A model generated the notes under the pieces. The model ran no database searches. It saw only the letters and a list, made by a program, of their open reading frames with translations, and had not been told where the DNA came from. Below are positions 6,109 to 9,280 of a DNA stretch of 9,280 nt, piece by piece. Origin of the DNA: a bacterium (GTDB taxonomy: Bacteria; SZUA-79; Acidulodesulfobacterales; Acidulodesulfobacteraceae); contig JAJYYR010000026.1 of assembly GCA_021800805.1 (NCBI GenBank), forward strand, positions 1 to 9,280. Direction: 5' to 3'. The translations under genes were made by a program, and so were the position numbers. Numbering within the stretch: position 1 is the first letter of the stretch; the number at the start of each line of letters is the position of its first letter.

Positions 6109-6537
6109 ATGACGTTAAATGAACAAATAAAATCCGACTTTTTAACCGCCAGAAAAAATAACGATAATACAAAAAAGAATATACTTACGATGATTCTTAG
6201 CGATGCGCTAAAACTTACAAAAGAGAAGAATCATAGCGATACCGTAAGCGACGACGATATTATTAAAATAATAAAATCATGGATAAAAAAAACGGAACAG
6301 TCTATCGAAATATTAACGGCTAACAACAAAGACGCTTCGGAGCTTTCTAAAGAAAAAGAGATACTTTTATCGTATATTCCAAAAACATGGTCGCATGAAG
6401 AAACCAAATTGCATATCGAAAGGATTTCTAAAGAAAAAAACAGCAAGGAAATCGGCATTATAATGAGAGAGCTTAAAACTGATTATAACGGTTTATACGA
6501 CAACAAAACCGCGTCCGAAATTATCAGGAGCTTATAA
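6109..6537 (+). CDS. YqeY/GatB-like domain protein
   Basis: A 142-residue protein of the YqeY family (GatB/YqeY domain), close to the usual length of about 148. It starts with MTLNEQIKSDFLTARKNND, matching the family's MSLKEQL..D...A...KD opening. KKTEQSIEIL (60-69), then SELSKEKEILLSYIPKTWS (78-96), match the conserved KQR.ES...F......A.KE..E...L..YLP core. IIMRELKTDYNGLYDNKTASEII (117-139) matches the C-terminal GKVM..L.....G..DG..... part. The domain resembles the tRNA-binding tail of GatB, the aspartyl/glutamyl-tRNA amidotransferase subunit, but the stand-alone protein lacks the catalytic part and its role is unsettled. It often lies near rpsU/dnaG/rpoD, but not here. AAAGGAGG (6093-6100), 8 bases before the ATG, is a near-perfect ribosome binding site. 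Confidence 0.88.
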   Translation: MTLNEQIKSDFLTARKNNDNTKKNILTMILSDALKLTKEKNHSDTVSDDDIIKIIKSWIKKTEQSIEILTANNKDASELSKEKEILLSYIPKTWSHEETKLHIERISKEKNSKEIGIIMRELKTDYNGLYDNKTASEIIRSL

Positions 6538-6601
6538 AAAGGGAATGTTTATGATAAGAGCGTGTTATGTATGGGGTATTTATGCGAACTGCGGTTTTCA
6601 A

Positions 6602-6640
6602 TGGTAGGCGCCGCGGGCGTGGGGGGGGGCGGGGTCTCGA
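6602..6640. other. GC-rich patch with a G9 run, possible G-quadruplex or tRNA-end-like relic
   Basis: In a strongly AT-rich gap this stretch holds GGCGCCGCGGGCG followed by a run of nine G, a C and four G, enough G runs to form a quadruplex on the plus strand. It is bounded by TGGTAGGC (6602-6609) and GGTCTCGA (6633-6640). Both 8-mers also occur, in the same order and orientation, in the tRNA-Val fragment at 7632-7639 and 7646-7653. The likeness may be chance. Confidence 0.4.
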
Positions 6641-6701
6641 TAAAATTGCTCAATACGATTTGAGCGTAATTTTTACAAATATAGCCGATTTAAATAGCCA
6701 C

Positions 6702-6730
6702 TTGACAAATAGTGAAGTATTCAATATTAT
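6702..6730 (+). promoter_or_regulatory. Strong sigma-70 promoter of mscL, with a palindromic spacer
   Basis: A perfect TTGACA (6702-6707) is followed after 17 bases by TATTAT (6725-6730), putting the transcript start near 6737, about 65 bases before mscL. The spacer contains AATAGTGAAGTATT (6708-6721), an imperfect palindrome that could be an operator. Confidence 0.75.
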
Positions 6731-6801
6731 ATAAAAAATAAGAATGGATTAATCGACGATTTTAGCGTTAGATTAAAACGGACTACGCAGGGATATTACT
6801 T

Positions 6802-7278
6802 ATGGGAAGTTTTATTAAAGATTTTAAAACGTTTTTGCAGCGCGGTAATGTAATTGACATGGCCGTGGCATTTGTAGTCGGTGTAGCTTTTTCCGCCATT
6901 GTCACTTCCTTGGTAAAAAATGTGATAATGCCGCCCATCGGCCTCCTTCTGGGCAAGGTGGATTTTAGCAATCTGTTCCTGCTCCTTCACGAGGGTAAGA
7001 CTCCGGGCCCTTACGCGACGCTGGCCGCGGCAGAGAAAGCGGGGGCGGTGACCCTAAATTATGGATTGTTCATTAATTCTATCATCAGTTTTCTGATTAT
7101 TGCTCTGGTGATATTCAGTATGGTGCGGGCTATCAATCGCCTCAATCCTAAGCCGGCGGCGCCGGCCGTAACTAAGAACTGCCCATTCTGCGACACCAGT
7201 ATTCCTCTGGCGGCCAAACGCTGCCCCAATTGTACCTCAAATCTAGAAGCCGCTGATTCTGCCTCGCGAGCATCTTAA
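6802..7278 (+). CDS. mscL: Large-conductance mechanosensitive channel with a C-terminal zinc ribbon
   Basis: This is the inner-membrane channel that opens under high membrane tension and releases solutes on sudden osmotic downshock; it works as a homopentamer. The first 112 residues are typical MscL: the N-terminal amphipathic helix MGSFIKDFKTFLQRGNVIDM, then TM1 with AVAFVVGVAFSAIVTSLVKN (21-40), IMPPIGLLLG (42-51) leading into the periplasmic loop, and TM2 around 88-108 (GLFINSIISFLIIALVIFSM). At 158 residues it exceeds the usual 130-140. The extra tail holds NCPFC and RCPNC (C127, C130, C141, C144), a rubredoxin-like zinc ribbon seen in a subset of MscL proteins. AGGGA (6789-6793) lies 8 bases before the ATG. 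The gene has its own promoter and is clearly richer in G+C than its neighbours (33 of 60 bases at 6961-7020), so it may have been acquired horizontally. Confidence 0.95.
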   Translation: MGSFIKDFKTFLQRGNVIDMAVAFVVGVAFSAIVTSLVKNVIMPPIGLLLGKVDFSNLFLLLHEGKTPGPYATLAAAEKAGAVTLNYGLFINSIISFLIIALVIFSMVRAINRLNPKPAAPAVTKNCPFCDTSIPLAAKRCPNCTSNLEAADSASRAS

Positions 7279-7407
7279 ACCGGTTGCCTTGCGCGATGTT
7301 CGATGTTCCGCAATATCTGAATAAATTGCCGACGCTATTTCCTTGGTGACGTATTTATCTTTCATAAACTTGCGCCAAAAGGTTTTGCCGCGTTTACAGA
7401 TATTCAT
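7243..7407 (-). CDS. Short hypothetical reading frame overlapping the mscL 3' end (doubtful)
   Basis: A 54-codon frame on the minus strand opens at ATG 7407 and runs MNICKRGKTFWRKFMKDKY..., ending inside mscL. It is basic, with a plausible helix VTKEIASAIYSDIAEHRTSR in the part lying outside mscL (7279-7407). That part is GC-richer than the AT-rich DNA to its right. A weak AGGA lies about 11 bases upstream. I do not recognise it. It may be the truncated start of a lost gene whose remainder was replaced by mscL, or a chance frame. Confidence 0.25.
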   Translation of the reverse strand: MNICKRGKTFWRKFMKDKYVTKEIASAIYSDIAEHRTSRKATGLRCSRGRISGF

Positions 7408-7631
7408 TATTATTGCATCCTAACTAAAACTGCAAATAAATTCTATCTATCTTTATTTTATATGATTTTTTATGCGATTTAAATTGTATATAACTTAATC
7501 TAATTTTAAGTAGTAAACGGATAGCAATATGGTAGTAAAAACATCTAATTCCTATACATATTTATAAATTTTTATGCATATGGCTGCCAAGAAGAATGTT
7601 GTCCGAAGTGCTTGTTTATTGCGGTTTTATC

Positions 7632-7677
7632 TGGTAGGCACGGGCGGTCTCGAACCGCCGACCCCTACCGTGTCAAG
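7632..7677 (-). tRNA. 3' fragment of tRNA-Val(GAC), probable attachment-site half of an integrated element
   Basis: Read on the minus strand, this is the 3' part of a tRNA. The anticodon loop TTGACAC (7676-7670) has anticodon GAC. Next come the 3' side of the anticodon stem GGTAG, the variable loop GGGTC, a perfect T arm with GGCGG pairing to CCGCC around TTCGAGA, the acceptor strand CGTGCCT, discriminator A and encoded CCA (7634-7632). The order and wording closely resemble bacterial tRNA-Val(GAC). Upstream of the loop, the expected CTACC is GTTTC, so the stem cannot pair. No D arm or AGGCACG 5' acceptor strand is present nearby. The gene is therefore not functional as it stands. A break at the anticodon stem-loop is the usual crossover zone for tyrosine integrases, so this is probably an att duplicate, with the intact tRNA at the element's other end. 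A plain truncated tRNA is the alternative. Confidence 0.85.
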
Positions 7678-7775
7678 AAACTTTCATAAAATTAATAAAT
7701 TAGCTTTTTGCTTGATATTGCAGATTATACCGCACTTTTAGACCATTTCATATTTTTCGTATTTTTAGTTTATTT

Positions 7776-7804
7776 TTGTATATTTATTTATATTTTGTTA
7801 TAAT
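7776..7804 (+). promoter_or_regulatory. Candidate promoter for the two-TM membrane protein
   Basis: TTGTAT (7776-7781) and TATAAT (7799-7804) are 17 bases apart, about 50 bases before the ATG at 7854. The -10 box is perfect, but the region is almost entirely A/T. Confidence 0.5.
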
Positions 7805-7853
7805 TTTGTTATATTTGCAATAAAATATCAAAAAGGGTGGTTATTCTCAAGAA

Positions 7854-8726
7854 ATGCTAAAATGGCTTTTAGATAAAAGAAAATGGGTTTATAGGAATTA
7901 TTATGATTATTTTATTGGTGTATTATTAGTCGTCGTAATAATTTTTCTGGTATATTTATTCCATTCATTCCCCAAAAACTCCGGTTGGCAAGGCTCTTTT
8001 GTTGTTTCGGCAACAATGATATTGGCTATCGCAGCTTTTGCTCAAATACAATCGCAAATATCGAATCAAAAAGATAGACAAAAGGGCATCTATAATATTT
8101 TTATTGAAAGGATTAATAGTTGGATTGAAGTTATAGACAAAACTCGTGAAGAAATAGATGGACAAAAGCCTCCGTCGCCTCTAACTTTTGCGGAAGCAGT
8201 TACATTGGCGGCTTATAAAAGAACAACAGAAAGTGGTAAAACCGTAACGTTAACTTCAGAATCCGATAGTGCCTTAGAGAGGGCAATTAACAAAGTTAAT
8301 GAGTATTTAAAGCACGATTATATTTTATTAAATATTTTAAAAAGGAGTGAAGAATATCAAATATTATTAAAGGAAAGCGGGCTATTAAAGCCAGAATCGA
8401 TATCTAAATTAATATCTTTGTTTGATTATATTTATCTTTTTAATTTAGAAATTAATGAATTAAATAATGAAAACAATAAACAGAAACAAGATTTAATTCT
8501 TTTTAAAAGCCCTATGCTTAAAGTTTTATGTATTGAATGCCTTTTTTCTCTTTTTAGAGAGGCAAACTTAGAAAGAAAGAATAAAAAAATTATTGAAAAA
8601 TATAAGGAAGATTTGAAAGATTTTTTTAATGGTTTCAAAGGTGAAAATTATGCTTATTTAGAAAATATTCGTCAGAGAATTAAAAAGATTTCCGATGAAT
8701 TCTATATAAAAGGTTTAGATAAATAA
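7854..8726 (+). CDS. Two-transmembrane protein with a long helical cytoplasmic part, unrecognised
   Basis: A 290-residue protein of no family that I can name. A basic N terminus (LLDKRKWVYRNYY) leads into TM1 at about 20-37 (FIGVLLVVVIIFLVYLF). A short linker with a Pro-Lys turn follows, then TM2 at about 48-65 (SFVVSATMILAIAAFAQI). The remaining ~225 residues should be cytoplasmic and mostly helical, with coiled-coil-like stretches around 66-101 (QISNQKDRQKG, then IERINSWIEVIDKTREE), 198-215 and 236-285. There is no nuclease, protease or NTPase motif. Two Cys (C226, C229) lie close together in LCIECL. G+C is very low (13 of 60 bases at 8461-8520), unlike its neighbours, which suggests transfer. 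The SD is weak (AAGGGTGG, 13 bases away). It lies just inside the presumed island edge and 29 bases before a DNA methyltransferase gene. A sensor, anchor or toxin-like membrane partner is possible but unproven. Confidence 0.8.
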   Translation: MLKWLLDKRKWVYRNYYDYFIGVLLVVVIIFLVYLFHSFPKNSGWQGSFVVSATMILAIAAFAQIQSQISNQKDRQKGIYNIFIERINSWIEVIDKTREEIDGQKPPSPLTFAEAVTLAAYKRTTESGKTVTLTSESDSALERAINKVNEYLKHDYILLNILKRSEEYQILLKESGLLKPESISKLISLFDYIYLFNLEINELNNENNKQKQDLILFKSPMLKVLCIECLFSLFREANLERKNKKIIEKYKEDLKDFFNGFKGENYAYLENIRQRIKKISDEFYIKGLDK

Positions 8727-8755
8727 TTAATGAACTTATAGACTTTAATATTAAA

Positions 8756-9280
8756 ATGCAAATAGGCATATTAAATAAAGAATATGTTAAAACGGTTGAT
8801 TATTCGTGGGATTATAGGGGCGAAAACACCAAATCCTATACCCACGGAATACACACCTATCCGGCAATGTTTATCCCTCAAGTCGCAAATAGGATTTTAG
8901 AAAATTACAGCCGGCCGGGCGATACTGTTTGTGATATTTTTTGCGGGTCCGGAACCGCTTTGGTGGAGAGCAAGCTTTTAGGAAGAAACGCTTACGGAGT
9001 AGATTTAAACCCGCTTGCCGTTTTTTTGGCCGAAGCAAAGACTAAGCCGTTAAATCCGGCAAAGATAAGGTCGGAATATACTCAATTACTGTCCGCGATA
9101 GACGGTATAAAAGACGGCGAAATTAAAAGACCGGATTTTAATAATATCGATTTTTGGTTTAAGGAAGAAGTTATCGTTAGACTTGCAAAAATAAAGGAAG
9201 GATTATCGAGGATAAAGGATAAAGATATAAGAAATTTTTTAACAGCTTCATTTAGCGAGACGGTAAGACTGTCTTCAAAT
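8756..9280 (+). CDS. Site-specific amino-DNA methyltransferase, 3' end outside the window
   Basis: The first 175 residues of a DNA methyltransferase of the N6-adenine/N4-cytosine type are visible, with the frame open to the window end. Residues 28-41 (YTHGIHTYPAMFIP) are the HG.H.YPA.F.P block typical of one branch of these enzymes. It is followed by the SAM-binding motif DIFCGSGT (60-67), LVESKLLGRNAYG (69-81) and the acidic D83 in VDLNPLA. The catalytic (D/N/S)PP(Y/F) motif is not yet reached, so it should lie beyond 9280, and the target base and site cannot be read. No SD precedes ATG 8756, but the frame is open back to 8723 (ATA ATT AAT GAA...), so the true start may be non-ATG or coupled to the upstream gene. 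It may belong to a restriction-modification system, a defence system or be an orphan enzyme; genes to the right would decide. Confidence 0.9.
   Translation, partial: MQIGILNKEYVKTVDYSWDYRGENTKSYTHGIHTYPAMFIPQVANRILENYSRPGDTVCDIFCGSGTALVESKLLGRNAYGVDLNPLAVFLAEAKTKPLNPAKIRSEYTQLLSAIDGIKDGEIKRPDFNNIDFWFKEEVIVRLAKIKEGLSRIKDKDIRNFLTASFSETVRLSSN

Larger units (their letters stand above)
7279..7853. other. 575-base region without a confident gene, holding the tRNA-Val fragment
   Basis: Bases 7279-7407 keep the higher G+C of mscL and carry the doubtful minus-strand frame. Bases 7408-7630 are AT-rich with nothing recognisable. Bases 7632-7677 are the tRNA-Val 3' fragment. Bases 7678-7853 are very AT-rich and hold the candidate promoter of the next gene. 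No intrinsic terminator with a proper T tract was found for mscL. Confidence 0.6.

Noticed and set aside
6551..6607. An 18-codon frame MIRACYVWGIYANCGFQW after GGGA
   Set aside because: Too short and without recognisable features; it ends at the edge of the GC-rich patch. A small peptide cannot be excluded, but there is nothing to support it.
7297..7321. TTGCG...CGCAA inverted repeat after mscL as a terminator
   Set aside because: The 5-bp stem encloses a 15-base loop and no T tract follows, so intrinsic termination is not supported. A small GATGTTC direct repeat in the loop explains part of the symmetry.
7574..7741. A 55-codon plus-strand frame containing LVGTGGLEPPTPTVS
   Set aside because: The GLEPPTPTVS stretch is the well-known spurious translation of the antisense strand of a tRNA 3' end; it coincides with the tRNA-Val fragment.
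7678..7853. A group I intron splitting the tRNA-Val gene at the anticodon loop
   Set aside because: The 5' tRNA half (AGGCACG acceptor strand and D arm) was not found in the following DNA, and a coding gene begins at 7854; an integration site fits better.

Overview
The window looks like a chromosomal segment from an AT-rich Gram-negative bacterium. A type IV pilin begins it, a sulfide:quinone-oxidoreductase-like flavoprotein follows, and an EAL/HDOD signalling protein of a kind common in proteobacteria lies further on. A sulfur-oxidising or sulfur-respiring delta-/epsilonproteobacterium-like lineage would fit, but the sequence alone does not fix the taxon. Base composition is uneven: most genes are AT-rich, mscL is clearly GC-richer, and the 290-residue membrane protein gene near the right end is extremely AT-rich.

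Layout from left to right. A type IV pilin without its first codons (1-659) ends at a strong intrinsic terminator. After a gap with a candidate promoter and a REP-like palindrome comes an SQR-like flavoprotein (1010-2173), then a 311-base gap, a secreted TPR protein (2485-3405) and a small SAM-dependent methyltransferase (3488-4051). The methyltransferase start codon sits in an 11-base tandem duplication. A degenerate-EAL plus HDOD protein (4068-5306, minus strand) converges on it and has a near-consensus promoter. Rightward again comes a small cluster: a Cys-rich Zn-ribbon-like protein (GTG start, 5477), a charged coiled-coil protein (5763) and a YqeY/GatB-like protein (6109-6537). Next is mscL (6802-7278), which has a Zn-ribbon tail and a near-perfect promoter.

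The 575 bases after mscL hold the most informative feature. This is the 3' portion of a tRNA-Val(GAC) gene on the minus strand (7632-7677), including the encoded CCA, and the match stops at the anticodon stem-loop. No 5' half is present in the window. This is the usual footprint of an integrative element that recombined into a tRNA 3' end. Given the orientation, the element should extend rightward from about 7677. Its first visible cargo is an unrecognised two-TM membrane protein (7854-8726) and, 29 bases on, the start of an amino-DNA methyltransferase (8756 to the window end). This membrane protein/methyltransferase pair on an apparent island is the best candidate here for an undescribed, possibly defence- or modification-related, system; that role is inferred only from position and neighbours.

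No CRISPR array, rRNA, complete tRNA or intact transposase was seen.
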